A stretch of 64,000 nt of DNA from Duganella sacchari (GTDB taxonomy: Bacteria > Pseudomonadota > Gammaproteobacteria > Burkholderiales > Burkholderiaceae_D). Both the position numbers and the translations under genes were made by a program. The notes below the pieces were generated by a model. It did not search any database and was not told the origin of the DNA. It was given only the letters and a program-made list of their open reading frames with translations. Where the stretch lies: positions 124,001 through 188,000 of the forward strand of contig NZ_FRCX01000002.1 in the NCBI RefSeq assembly GCF_900143065.1, in the 5' to 3' direction. Numbering within the stretch: position 1 is the stretch's first letter; the number at the start of each line of letters is the position of its first letter. Of this stretch, positions 25,441 to 33,874 are shown in pieces.

Positions 25441-25468
25441 CGTGTTGGATTGCAAGAACTGACCCCGG
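25441..25468 (-). repeat. Right REP-like inverted repeat of the RAYT unit
   Basis: Perfect 28-base inverted copy of 24503-24530, 17 bases after the transposase stop codon. Confidence 0.95.
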
Positions 25469-25471
25469 ATG

Positions 25472-25493
25472 AAAAAAGCCGCCCGAAGGCGGC
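25472..25493 (-). terminator. Intrinsic terminator after the MHS transporter gene
   Basis: On the minus strand, stem GCCGCC, loop TTCG and stem GGCGGC run into TTTTTTC. Confidence 0.92.
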
Positions 25494-25516
25494 TTAACTG
25501 AGCGGCGGGAAAGGCT

Positions 25517-27211
25517 TTAGTCCGCTGCGTAGATATTGTTGTCTTTGGTTTCGCCGATGAACAGTACGCCAATCACGACGGTGGCCAGGGCGATGATGAT
25601 GGGATACCACAGGCCGTAGTAGATGTCGCCCTTGAAGGCCACCAGCGCGAACGAAATGGTCGGCAGCAGGCCGCCGAACCAGCCGTTGCCGATATGGTAG
25701 GGCAGGGACATCGAGGTGTAGCGGATGCGGGTCGGGAACATCTCGACCAGCATCGCCGCGATCGGGCCGTACACCATGGTCACATATAGCACCAGGATGA
25801 ACAGGATCAGCACCACCATCGGTTTGTTGATCTGCGCCTCATCGGCCTTGGCTGGGTAGCCAGCGGCCTTGATGGCGCCGCCGACTTCTTTTTTCAGCGC
25901 GGCTTCAGCGTCTTTCGATGGCTTGTCGAAGTTCAGGCCGTCGGGCGTCATGACGGCGTTGAACGAGCTGATTTCCTTGTCGCCGACCTTGATCTTGGCC
26001 ACGCTGCCAGCTGGCGCTTCCTGCGTGGTGTAGTTCACCGAGGCGTTCGACAGCATGCCGGTGGCAATGTCGCACGACGATGGGAACTTCTTGGTGTTGG
26101 TCGGGTTGAACTGGAAGTGGCACGAGGCCGGATCGGCTACCACCACCACTGGCGAATTTTTCAGCGCGGCTTCCAGCTGCGGATTGCCGTAGTGGGTCAG
26201 GGCGCCGAACAGCGGGAAGTAGGTGGCCGCAGCCAGCACGCAGCCGCCCAGGATGATGTATTTGCGGCCGATCCGGTCGGACAGCATGCCGAAGAAGATG
26301 AAGAACGGCGTCGCCAGCGCCAGCGACAGCGCGGTCATGATGTTGGCGTTGGCGCCGTCGATCTTCAGTACCTGGGTCATGAAGAACAGGGCGTAGAACT
26401 GGCCGGTGTACCACACCACTGCCTGGCCCATGGTCAGGCCGATCAGCGCCAGGATCACGACTTTCAGGTTTTTCCACTGGCCGAACGCTTCGCTCAGCGG
26501 CGCCTTGGAGGTTTTGCCTTCGGCTTTCATTTTGGCGAAGGCCGGCGATTCATTCATCGACAGGCGGATCCACACCGATATCCCCAGCAGCAGCACGGAT
26601 ACCAGGAATGGTACGCGCCAGCCCCAGGCGTTGAAGGCTTCTTCGCCGATCGCGGTGCGGGTGCCCAGGATCACCAGCAGCGACAGGAACAGGCCCAGCG
26701 TCGCGGTGGTCTGGATCCACGAAGTGAAGGCGCCGCGCTTGCCGTGCGGTGCGTGCTCCGCCACGTAGGTCGCTGCGCCGCCATATTCGCCGCCCAGTGC
26801 CAGGCCCTGCAAAATCCGCAGGGTGACCAGTACAATTGGCGCCGCGATGCCGATGGCCGCATAGCCGGGCAAGAGGCCGACAATGAAGGTGGAGGCGCCC
26901 ATGATCAGAATGGTGATCAGGAAGGTGTATTTGCGGCCGATCATGTCGCCCAGGCGGCCAAACACCAGCGCGCCAAATGGCCGCACGATGAAGCCGGCAG
27001 CAAACGCCAGCAGCGCAAAGATGAAGGTGGTAGTCGGTTCGCCGATGAAGAACTGCTTGGCGATAATCGGCGCCAGCGAGCCGTACAGATAAAAGTCATA
27101 CCATTCGAACACGGTGCCCAGCGAGGACGCAAAGATCACCTTGCGCTCTTCGGCAGTGATCGGGCTGGAGCGCCCAGGCGTGCGCGCGTCAGCGGTTCCT
27201 GTATTTGCCAT
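25517..27211 (-). CDS. Metabolite:H+ symporter family MFS transporter with a large periplasmic insert
   Basis: A 564-residue transporter of the MHS group (like ShiA, KgtP, ProP). The start region FASSLGTVFEWYDFYLYGSLAPI and the motif A loop FGRLGDMIGRK are diagnostic. Family members are usually 430-450 residues; this one has about 110 extra residues (roughly 340-450) between late helices. The insert is polar, lies in the likely periplasmic loop, and has two Cys (ASCHF and SSCDIA) that could form a disulfide. Substrate is probably a small carboxylate or similar solute. AAAGGAG precedes the start. The divergent thiolase operon suggests a link to acid catabolism. Confidence 0.9.
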   Translation of the reverse strand: MANTGTADARTPGRSSPITAEERKVIFASSLGTVFEWYDFYLYGSLAPIIAKQFFIGEPTTTFIFALLAFAAGFIVRPFGALVFGRLGDMIGRKYTFLITILIMGASTFIVGLLPGYAAIGIAAPIVLVTLRILQGLALGGEYGGAATYVAEHAPHGKRGAFTSWIQTTATLGLFLSLLVILGTRTAIGEEAFNAWGWRVPFLVSVLLLGISVWIRLSMNESPAFAKMKAEGKTSKAPLSEAFGQWKNLKVVILALIGLTMGQAVVWYTGQFYALFFMTQVLKIDGANANIMTALSLALATPFFIFFGMLSDRIGRKYIILGGCVLAAATYFPLFGALTHYGNPQLEAALKNSPVVVVADPASCHFQFNPTNTKKFPSSCDIATGMLSNASVNYTTQEAPAGSVAKIKVGDKEISSFNAVMTPDGLNFDKPSKDAEAALKKEVGGAIKAAGYPAKADEAQINKPMVVLILFILVLYVTMVYGPIAAMLVEMFPTRIRYTSMSLPYHIGNGWFGGLLPTISFALVAFKGDIYYGLWYPIIIALATVVIGVLFIGETKDNNIYAAD

Positions 27212-27346
27212 GATGTGTGTCTCCTTTAGTTTTTTAGGATTTTTTCCCCAGCCGAGATAGTTATAACTTCGTCAGCTTGATCCCAGTCTGTACCCCGAAC
27301 CTTACGTCATGCTTGCTTGAAACTTACACGAAACTGACAAAAATAT

Positions 27347-27374
27347 TTGCGAACGACCGTACTAAAAATATGCT
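27347..27374 (+). promoter_or_regulatory. Promoter with embedded operator before the thiolase operon
   Basis: TTGCGA (27347-27352), 16-base spacer, TATGCT (27369-27374). The spacer contains CGAACGACCGT (27350-27360), the exact inverse of the element before the fadJ-like gene. The extended site GAACGACCGTAC is a one-mismatch palindrome. Confidence 0.5.
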
Positions 27375-27414
27375 ATTCTGGGCCGCATAACACCTCATTC
27401 CATAGGAGACTTTC

Positions 27415-28593
27415 ATGATCGATGCCGTCATTGTTTCTACCGCCCGCACGGGTTTGGCCAAGTCCTGGAAAGGCGCGTTCAACATGACGCATGGCGCCAC
27501 GCTGGGCGGCCACGTGCTGCAGGCCGCGATCGAGCGCGCTGGCATTGAAGCGGGCGAAGTGGAAGACGTGCTGGCCGGCTGCGCCTTCCCTGAAGGCGCC
27601 AACGGCGGCAATATCGCGCGCCAGATCGCCATTCGCGCCGGCTGCCCGGTGACGACTGCCGGCATGACCATCAACCGTTTCTGCTCCTCGGGCCTGCAAT
27701 CGATTGCCACGGCGTCCCAGCGCATCATCGCGGGCGAGGGGGACATCTACGCCGCTGGCGGTGTCGAGTCGATTTCCTGCGTGGCGCAGGAAATGAATCT
27801 GCATATGTACAAGGAAGTCTGGCTGTCGCAGCACAAGCCGGAAATCTACTGGCCGATGCTGCAGACGGCGGAGACTGTCGCCAAGCGCTACAACATCAGC
27901 CGCGAACGCCAGGATGAATACGGTGCGCAGAGCCAGCAGCGCGCGGCCGCCGCGCAGGCTGCCGGCCGCTTTGACGCCGAGATCGTGCCGATGACTACGG
28001 TGATGGGCGTGGCAGACAAGGCCTCGGGCATGCTGCTGTCGAAGGAAGTCACCATTTCGGCCGACGAAGGCATTCGCGCTGATACGACGTATGAAGGCGT
28101 TTCGAAAATCCGCACCGCACTGCCGGGCGGTGTGATCACGGCGGGTAACGCCAGCCAGTTCTCGGACGGCGGCGCCATGACCATCGTGATGAACGCACAG
28201 ACGGCTGCCGCCAAAGGCATTGCGCCAATGGGCGTGTTCCGCGGCTTCGCTGCCGTGGGTTGCGAACCGGATGAAATGGGCATCGGTCCGGTGTTCGCGA
28301 TTCCCAAGCTGCTGAAAAAGGCGGGCCTGAAGGTGGAAGACATCGGCCTGTGGGAGCTCAACGAAGCGTTTGCGGTGCAGGTGCTGTACTGCGCCGATAA
28401 GCTGGGCATCCCGATGGATCGTCTGAACGTCAACGGCGGCGCGATTGCGGTCGGCCATCCTTACGGCGTCTCGGGCGCACGCCTGGTCGGTCACGCGCTG
28501 ATCGAGGGCAAGCGCCGTGGCGTCAAATATGTGGTGGTCACCATGTGTATCGGTGGCGGCCAGGGAGCGGCAGGTCTGTTCGAAGTGGTGTAA
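27415..28593 (+). CDS. Acetyl-CoA C-acyltransferase (thiolase)
   Basis: A 392-residue thiolase that cleaves 3-ketoacyl-CoA to acetyl-CoA and a shortened acyl-CoA. The nucleophile Cys90 lies in NRFCSSGLQ, His348 in GHPYG and the second Cys378 in MCIGGGQG; positions match the canonical Cys89/His348/Cys378 set. Length and sequence point to the degradative rather than the acetoacetyl-CoA-forming class, though this is not certain. It is the first gene of a seven-gene operon; the acyl-CoA dehydrogenase starts five bases downstream. The start has AGGAG upstream. Confidence 0.95.
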   Translation: MIDAVIVSTARTGLAKSWKGAFNMTHGATLGGHVLQAAIERAGIEAGEVEDVLAGCAFPEGANGGNIARQIAIRAGCPVTTAGMTINRFCSSGLQSIATASQRIIAGEGDIYAAGGVESISCVAQEMNLHMYKEVWLSQHKPEIYWPMLQTAETVAKRYNISRERQDEYGAQSQQRAAAAQAAGRFDAEIVPMTTVMGVADKASGMLLSKEVTISADEGIRADTTYEGVSKIRTALPGGVITAGNASQFSDGGAMTIVMNAQTAAAKGIAPMGVFRGFAAVGCEPDEMGIGPVFAIPKLLKKAGLKVEDIGLWELNEAFAVQVLYCADKLGIPMDRLNVNGGAIAVGHPYGVSGARLVGHALIEGKRRGVKYVVVTMCIGGGQGAAGLFEVV

Positions 28594-28598
28594 GCCGC

Positions 28599-30440
28599 AT
28601 GGACTCGACCATTTTGTCGCGCCGCGACCTCGCTTTCATGCTGTATGAATGGCTGGATGCGGAGGCGCTGACGCGGCGCACCCGCTTCCAGGATCACAAC
28701 CGTGAGACTTTCGATGCGGCACTGGATACCGCCGAACGCCTCGCCACCGAGCTGTTCGCGCCGCACAACAAGAAAGCCGACAGCAACGAGCCGCACGTGG
28801 TGGACGGCAAAGTGCAGATCATCCCCGAGGTCAGGGCGGCACTGCAGGCCTTTTCCGCCGCCGGCCTGATGGCGGCGGGCCATGACTATGAACGCGGCGG
28901 CATGCAGCTGCCGGTGGTGGTGGAGAAGGCGCTCGCGGCGTACTTCACCGCGGCCAACGTCAGCACGTCGGCCTACACCTTCCTCACCATGAGCAACGCC
29001 AACACCTTGCTCAAGACCGGCACGCCGGAGCAGATCCAGCGCTTCGTTACGCCGATGCTGGAAGGCCGCTACTTTGGCACCATGTGCCTGTCCGAGCCGC
29101 AGGCCGGTTCCAGCCTGTCGGACATCATCACCCGCGCGGTGCCGGACGGCGAGCATCAATATCGCCTGACCGGTAACAAGATGTGGATTTCTGCCGGGGA
29201 GCACGAGCTGGCCGAAAACATCGTCCATCTGGTGCTGGCCAAGATTCCCGGTGAAGACGGCAAGCTGATACCCGGCGTAAAGGGCATCTCGCTGTTCATC
29301 GTGCCGAAATTCCTGGTCAACGATGACGGTAGCCTGGGTGACCGCAATGACGTGGCGCTGGCTGGCCTCAATCACAAGATGGGCAATCGCGGCACCACCA
29401 ACTGCCTGCTCAATTTCGGCGAGAAGGGCGGCGCCATCGGCTACCTGGTCGGCAAGCCGCATCAGGGCCTTGCCAATATGTTCCACATGATGAACGAGGC
29501 GCGCATCGGCGTGGGCCTGGGCGCTGCGGTGCTGGGCTACACCGGGTATCTGCATGCGCTGGACTACGCGCGCAACCGCCCGCAGGGCCGCCATCCGGCG
29601 CAGAAGGATCCGGCGCAGCCGCAGCTGGCCATCATCGAACACACCGATGTGCGGCGCATGCTGCTCGCGCAGAAAGCCTATGTGGAAGGCGGTTTGGGCC
29701 TGGTAATGTACAGCGCCCGGCTGGTCGACGAGCAGCAGACCGCCGAAACGCCGGAAGCGCGCGAACATGCTGCCCGCCTGCTGGAATTCCTGACACCGAT
29801 GACCAAGTCCTGGCCATCGCAATGGTGTGTGGAAGCGAACAGCCTGGCGATCCAGGTCCACGGCGGCTATGGCTATACGCGCGAGTACAACGTCGAACAG
29901 TTCTACCGCGATAACCGCCTGAATGCCATCCATGAAGGCACGCACGGCATTCACGGCCTGGATCTGCTGGGCCGCAAGGTGTCGATGCAGGACGGCGCGC
30001 TGTTCAAGGCGTTTGCCGCCGAAGTGCGCAAGACCATCCGCAAGGTGCGTGGCAGCGTCGGCGCGCCGGACGTGGCGCCGGTGGGCTATGCCGGCATCGG
30101 CCAGGACCTGCTGTCGCACGCCGATGCGCTGGAACAGGCATGGCAGGTCTTGGAGCAAGTGACGCAAAAGCTGTATGCTGTCGGCGACATGAACAAGACG
30201 CTGGCCAACGCCAGCACCTATCTGGAAGCATGCGGCCACATCGTGGTCGCGTGGATCTGGCTGCAGCAGGCGCTGGTGGCAGCGGCATCGCTCGGTGCGA
30301 ACGATGCGGACTTCTATCACGGCAAGCTGCAAGCCTGCCGTTACTTCTTCCGGTGGGAGTTGCCGAAAGTCGGCCCGCAGCTGGAACTGCTGGCCAGCAT
30401 AGACACCACCACGCTCGATATGAAGGATGCGTGGTTTTAA
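28599..30440 (+). CDS. Acyl-CoA dehydrogenase with C-terminal extension (DmdC-like group)
   Basis: A 613-residue FAD enzyme that oxidises an acyl-CoA to the 2-enoyl-CoA. The long N-terminus, the FAD/substrate motifs MCLSEPQAGSSL and NKMWISAGEH, and the catalytic base Glu446 in AIHEGTHGIHGLDLLGRK are all visible. A C-terminal helical domain of about 130 residues marks the large subfamily that includes 3-methylthiopropionyl-CoA dehydrogenase. That subfamily also contains long-chain enzymes, so the substrate is open. The ATG at 28599 lies just after the thiolase stop; an upstream in-frame ATG lies inside the thiolase gene. Confidence 0.93.
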   Translation: MDSTILSRRDLAFMLYEWLDAEALTRRTRFQDHNRETFDAALDTAERLATELFAPHNKKADSNEPHVVDGKVQIIPEVRAALQAFSAAGLMAAGHDYERGGMQLPVVVEKALAAYFTAANVSTSAYTFLTMSNANTLLKTGTPEQIQRFVTPMLEGRYFGTMCLSEPQAGSSLSDIITRAVPDGEHQYRLTGNKMWISAGEHELAENIVHLVLAKIPGEDGKLIPGVKGISLFIVPKFLVNDDGSLGDRNDVALAGLNHKMGNRGTTNCLLNFGEKGGAIGYLVGKPHQGLANMFHMMNEARIGVGLGAAVLGYTGYLHALDYARNRPQGRHPAQKDPAQPQLAIIEHTDVRRMLLAQKAYVEGGLGLVMYSARLVDEQQTAETPEAREHAARLLEFLTPMTKSWPSQWCVEANSLAIQVHGGYGYTREYNVEQFYRDNRLNAIHEGTHGIHGLDLLGRKVSMQDGALFKAFAAEVRKTIRKVRGSVGAPDVAPVGYAGIGQDLLSHADALEQAWQVLEQVTQKLYAVGDMNKTLANASTYLEACGHIVVAWIWLQQALVAAASLGANDADFYHGKLQACRYFFRWELPKVGPQLELLASIDTTTLDMKDAWF

Positions 30441-30452
30441 CAAGGAATAGCA

Positions 30453-30755
30453 ATGCTCAAGCACATCGTGATGTGGAAACTGAAGGACCACGCCGAAGGC
30501 GCCGACCGCGCCACCAATGCCGCCAAAATGAAGTCCATGCTGGACGCCTGCGCCAATCTGGTGCCTGGCATCCTGAAGTTTGAAGCGGCGGTGGCGCAGC
30601 CTGGCCTGGAAGCCACCTACGATGTGATCCTGTATTCCGAATTTACCGGCAAGGCCGCGCTGGACGCGTACCAGAACCATCCTGAGCACGTCGCCATCAA
30701 GCCGTTCTTCGGCGCGGTGCGCGATCAGCGCCAGTGCATGGACTACGAAATATAA
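30453..30755 (+). CDS. Dabb-domain (stress-responsive alpha/beta barrel) protein
   Basis: A 100-residue ferredoxin-like dimeric barrel protein. The opening MLKHIVMWKLK and the mid-protein YDVILYSEFTGKAALDAYQNHPEH are typical of the Dabb family. Some members are cyclases or small hydrolases, others have no known activity. It lies 12 bases after the acyl-CoA dehydrogenase and 13 before an SDR gene, within the catabolic operon, so a role in acyl-CoA metabolism is likely but unspecified. Confidence 0.88.
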   Translation: MLKHIVMWKLKDHAEGADRATNAAKMKSMLDACANLVPGILKFEAAVAQPGLEATYDVILYSEFTGKAALDAYQNHPEHVAIKPFFGAVRDQRQCMDYEI

Positions 30756-30768
30756 AAGGAGACATCCC

Positions 30769-31548
30769 ATGCGTACTACCCAAGAACTCTTTTCCCTGCA
30801 AGGCAAGACGGCACTGGTGACCGGCGGTTCGCGCGGCCTGGGTCTGCAAATGGCGCTGGCGCTGGGCGAGCAGGGCGCGAAGATCGTGGTCTCGGCCCGC
30901 AAGCAGGCCGACCTGGATGAAGCGGTCGCCTACCTGTCGCAGCACGGCATCAGCGCGCATGCGATTGCCGCCGACCTATCGCAGGACGAGCAGGCCGCGC
31001 AGCTGGTGGATGACGCCATTGCGCATCTCGGCCACATCGATATCCTGATCAACAACGCAGGCGCCAGCTGGGGCGCGCCGGCGGAAGACCATCCTGTGGA
31101 CGCCTGGGACAAGGTCATGGACCTCAACATCCGCAGCATTTTCGTGGTGTCGCAACTGGTGGGCAAGCGCTCGATGATCCCGCGCGGCTATGGCCGCATC
31201 ATCAACATCGCCTCGATTGCAGGCCTGGCCGGCAATCCACCCGGTACGATGCAGACCATCGCCTACAATACTTCCAAGGGCGCGCTGGTCAACTTCACGC
31301 GCACGCTGGCGGGTGAGTGGGGCCGCCATGGCATCACCGTCAACGCGCTGGCGCCGGGCTTCTTCCCGTCGAAAATGACCAAGGGCCTGCTGTCTCAAAT
31401 GGGCGACCAGCTCACCGCGCACGCGCCGCTGAACCGCCTGGGCGATGACGAAGACCTCAAAGGCGCGGCGGTGCTGTTCGCGTCGGACGCGGGCAAACAT
31501 ATCACGGGCCAGATCCTGGCAGTGGACGGAGGCGTTTCCGCAGTATGA
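30769..31548 (+). CDS. Short-chain dehydrogenase/reductase (SDR) 1
   Basis: A 259-residue classical SDR. The cofactor motif TGGSRGLG is at about residues 18-25, NNAG near 94, the catalytic Ser in NIASIAG, and Tyr/Lys in AYNTSKGAL. The Arg after GGS suggests NADP preference. It probably oxidises or reduces a hydroxyl/keto group of an acyl-CoA intermediate. AAGGAG precedes the start, and the stop overlaps the next gene by four bases. Confidence 0.93.
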   Translation: MRTTQELFSLQGKTALVTGGSRGLGLQMALALGEQGAKIVVSARKQADLDEAVAYLSQHGISAHAIAADLSQDEQAAQLVDDAIAHLGHIDILINNAGASWGAPAEDHPVDAWDKVMDLNIRSIFVVSQLVGKRSMIPRGYGRIINIASIAGLAGNPPGTMQTIAYNTSKGALVNFTRTLAGEWGRHGITVNALAPGFFPSKMTKGLLSQMGDQLTAHAPLNRLGDDEDLKGAAVLFASDAGKHITGQILAVDGGVSAV

Positions 31549-32549
31549 GTATTCCTGAGCATTACCAGCGCATCGTACTGGCGGCGCGTCCGCGCGGTGC
31601 GGTCGCGCCGGAGAATTTCCGCCTCGAGACCGTGCCAGTGCCGGCACTGGCCGATGGCGAGGTGCTGATCCGTAATCACTACCTGTCGCTGGACCCGTAT
31701 ATGCGCGGGCGCATGAGCAAGGCCGCCAGCTACGCCGCTTCGCAGGCGTTGGACGAGACCATGATCGGCGGCACGGTCGGTGAAGTGCTCGCGTCGCGCG
31801 ATGCGTTTTACCAGGTCGGCGATTTCGTCAACGGCATGCTGGGCTGGGCCGAGATGGGTGTGTCCGATGGCGTCATGCTGCGCAAGCTCGATACCACGCG
31901 CATTCCATTGTCGGCCTATCTTGGCGTGGTCGGCATGCCGGGCATGGCGGCATGGTATGGCTTCAACCAGATCATGGAAGCGGCTGCGGGTGAAACCGTG
32001 GTGGTGTCGGCCGCCAGCGGTGCGGTGGGTAGCGTGGTCGGCCAGCTGGCGCGGCTGCGCGGCTGCCGCGTGGTGGGCATCGCGGGCGGACCGGAGAAAT
32101 GCGATTACGTGGTCAATCAACTGGGCTTTGATGCCTGCGTCGACTACAAGGCTGGCAATCTGGACGCCGATCTTGCGGCCGCCACGCCGGACGGCGTCGA
32201 TGCGATTTTCGAGAACGTCGGCGGCGCCTGCCTCGATGCCTCGCTGGCGCGCACCAATGCGTTTGCGCGCATCGCGCTGTGCGGCCTGATCGCCGGCTAC
32301 AACGGCGCCGACATGCCGATCAAGAATTCGCGCGTGCTGCTGATTAACCGCCTGACCATCCGCGGTTTCATCATCACTGAACATATGGAGTACTGGCAGC
32401 AGGGCCTGCAGGAGCTGGCCGTGCTGGTCGCCAACCGTCAGATCAAGTATCGCGAATCCGTTGCGGACGGCCTGGCCGCCGCGCCGGAAGCGTTTATGGG
32501 CCTGCTGCAAGGGCGTAATTTTGGCAAACAACTGGTGAAGCTCATTTAA
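31545..32549 (+). CDS. NADP-dependent medium-chain oxidoreductase (alkenal/enone reductase type)
   Basis: A 334-residue zinc-free MDR enzyme of the prostaglandin reductase/CurA group, which reduces the double bond of enones and 2-alkenals with NADPH. Visible landmarks are YLSLDPYMRGRM in the N-terminal catalytic domain, GMPGMAAWYG, and the nucleotide-binding AASGAVGSVVGQLARLRG. No zinc ligands are evident. It is translationally coupled to SDR 1 (four-base overlap) and lies two bases before SDR 2. In this operon it could remove double bonds from unsaturated intermediates (inference). Confidence 0.92.
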   Translation: MSIPEHYQRIVLAARPRGAVAPENFRLETVPVPALADGEVLIRNHYLSLDPYMRGRMSKAASYAASQALDETMIGGTVGEVLASRDAFYQVGDFVNGMLGWAEMGVSDGVMLRKLDTTRIPLSAYLGVVGMPGMAAWYGFNQIMEAAAGETVVVSAASGAVGSVVGQLARLRGCRVVGIAGGPEKCDYVVNQLGFDACVDYKAGNLDADLAAATPDGVDAIFENVGGACLDASLARTNAFARIALCGLIAGYNGADMPIKNSRVLLINRLTIRGFIITEHMEYWQQGLQELAVLVANRQIKYRESVADGLAAAPEAFMGLLQGRNFGKQLVKLI

Positions 32550-32551
32550 AA

Positions 32552-33463
32552 ATGAAAACATTCCGGGACAAAGTCGCCGTCATCACCGGCGGTGCAAGTG
32601 GTTTGGGCCGTCAATTCGCCAACGTGGCGGCACGTGAGGGCATGAAGCTGGTGCTGGCCGATGTACAGCGCGACGCGCTGCAAACGGCGGTCGATGAATT
32701 GACCGCGCAGGGCGCCAGCGTCATCGCGCAGTTGTGCGACGTGCGCAAGAGCGAGCAGGTGCAGGCACTGGCCGATGCGGCGGTGGCCAAGTTCGGCGCC
32801 GTGCATCTGCTGTTCAACAACGCTGGCGTGGGCTCCGGTGGCCTGATCTGGGAAAACACCGAGGCGGACTGGGAATGGGTGATGGGGGTGAATGTCTGGG
32901 GCGTGATCCACGGCGTGCGCATTTTCACCAAATTGATGCTGGCCGCAGCGGAGAGCGATCCCGCGTTTGAAGGTCATATCGTCAATACGGCATCGATGGC
33001 GGGCCTGCTGAATGCGCCGGCGATGGGGGTCTACAATGTCTCCAAGCATGCGGTGGTGTCGCTGAGCGAGACGCTGTATCAGGACTTGCAACTGGTGGGC
33101 GCGCCCATCGGCGCCTCGGTGCTGTGCCCGTACTTTGTCCCGACCGGCATTAGCCAGTCGCACCGTAATCGTCCCGAAGATGTGCGCATGACGGCAGGGC
33201 CGACGGCCAGTCAGCTGGCGGCGCAGGCCATGACGGATAAAGCCGTCTCGTCTGGCAAGGTGTCGGCCGAAGCGGTGGCGGAGGAAACCTTCCGCGCCGT
33301 GGCGGAAGGCCGCTTTTACATTTACTCGCATCCCGAAGCGCTGGCCGGTGTGCGCGAGCGCATGGAGCATATTGTGGCGGGCGCCAATCCCGCCGACCCG
33401 TACGCCGCAGCGCCGCAACTCAAGGACATGCTGCGCGCGAAAATCAAAGGAGCAAAAGCATGA
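32552..33463 (+). CDS. Short-chain dehydrogenase/reductase (SDR) 2
   Basis: A 303-residue SDR, longer than classical members because of a C-terminal extension. It has TGGASGLG at about residues 11-18, NNAGVGSGG near 90, the catalytic Ser in NTASMAGLL, and Tyr/Lys in VYNVSKHAVV. The Asp-Val motif after the second strand (LADVQRD) suggests NAD preference. Substrate unknown. It sits between the MDR gene and the acetyltransferase gene, with which it overlaps by four bases. Confidence 0.92.
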   Translation: MKTFRDKVAVITGGASGLGRQFANVAAREGMKLVLADVQRDALQTAVDELTAQGASVIAQLCDVRKSEQVQALADAAVAKFGAVHLLFNNAGVGSGGLIWENTEADWEWVMGVNVWGVIHGVRIFTKLMLAAAESDPAFEGHIVNTASMAGLLNAPAMGVYNVSKHAVVSLSETLYQDLQLVGAPIGASVLCPYFVPTGISQSHRNRPEDVRMTAGPTASQLAAQAMTDKAVSSGKVSAEAVAEETFRAVAEGRFYIYSHPEALAGVRERMEHIVAGANPADPYAAAPQLKDMLRAKIKGAKA

Positions 33464-33873
33464 TCAGACTGGGAGACTGGGGCACGCTGAGTGCGGATGC
33501 AAAACTGATCCGCACGGAAGTTTTCGTCGAAGAACAGAACGTGCCGGCCGAGCTGGAAATGGACCACATGGATGCGGTCTGCCTGCACGCGGTGGTTTAT
33601 GATGCCGAGGGAACGCCGGTGGGTACCGGCCGCCTGCTGCCGGATGGCCACATCGGCCGCATGGCGGTACGCAAATCCGCGCGCGGCACCGGCGTCGGCG
33701 GTCAGCTACTGCAAGCGTTGATGGAGCAGGCCAGGTTGCGCGGCGATACCCTGGTGGCGCTGAGCGCGCAAACGCATGCCGCACCGTTTTACGAACGGCA
33801 CGGCTTCAGCGTGGATGGCGATGAGTTTTATGAGGCGGGTATCGCGCACATCAACATGCAGCGCAACTTCTGA
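33460..33873 (+). CDS. GNAT-family N-acetyltransferase (YjgM/ElaA-like size)
   Basis: A 137-residue acetyl-CoA-dependent acetyltransferase. The acetyl-CoA loop is RKSARGTGVGGQLLQAL; the strand IGRMAVR before it and the C-terminal APFYERHGF complete the GNAT core. It is the last gene of the operon and is translationally coupled to SDR 2. The target is unknown. It ends one base before the convergent PEP-CTERM gene, with no visible terminator between. Confidence 0.9.
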   Translation: MIRLGDWGTLSADAKLIRTEVFVEEQNVPAELEMDHMDAVCLHAVVYDAEGTPVGTGRLLPDGHIGRMAVRKSARGTGVGGQLLQALMEQARLRGDTLVALSAQTHAAPFYERHGFSVDGDEFYEAGIAHINMQRNF

Positions 33874-33874
33874 A

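Larger units (their letters stand above)
24503..25468 (+). mobile_element. RAYT unit: REP-associated transposase with inverted terminal REP-like repeats
   Basis: A 966-bp unit consisting of one transposase gene between two perfect 28-bp inverted repeats. It fits exactly between the terminator of the PEP-CTERM gene and the terminator of the MHS transporter gene, so both neighbours keep their ends. I see no target-site duplication, as expected for single-strand Y1 transposition. Whether it moves as a unit or is a resident gene that spreads the repeats cannot be told from one copy. Confidence 0.75.

Noticed and set aside
28491..30902. 803-codon open frame on the minus strand opposite the thiolase end and the acyl-CoA dehydrogenase
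   Set aside because: It mirrors the third-codon GC bias of strongly conserved genes on the plus strand, is rich in Arg/His/Gln as such shadows are, and has no recognisable domain.
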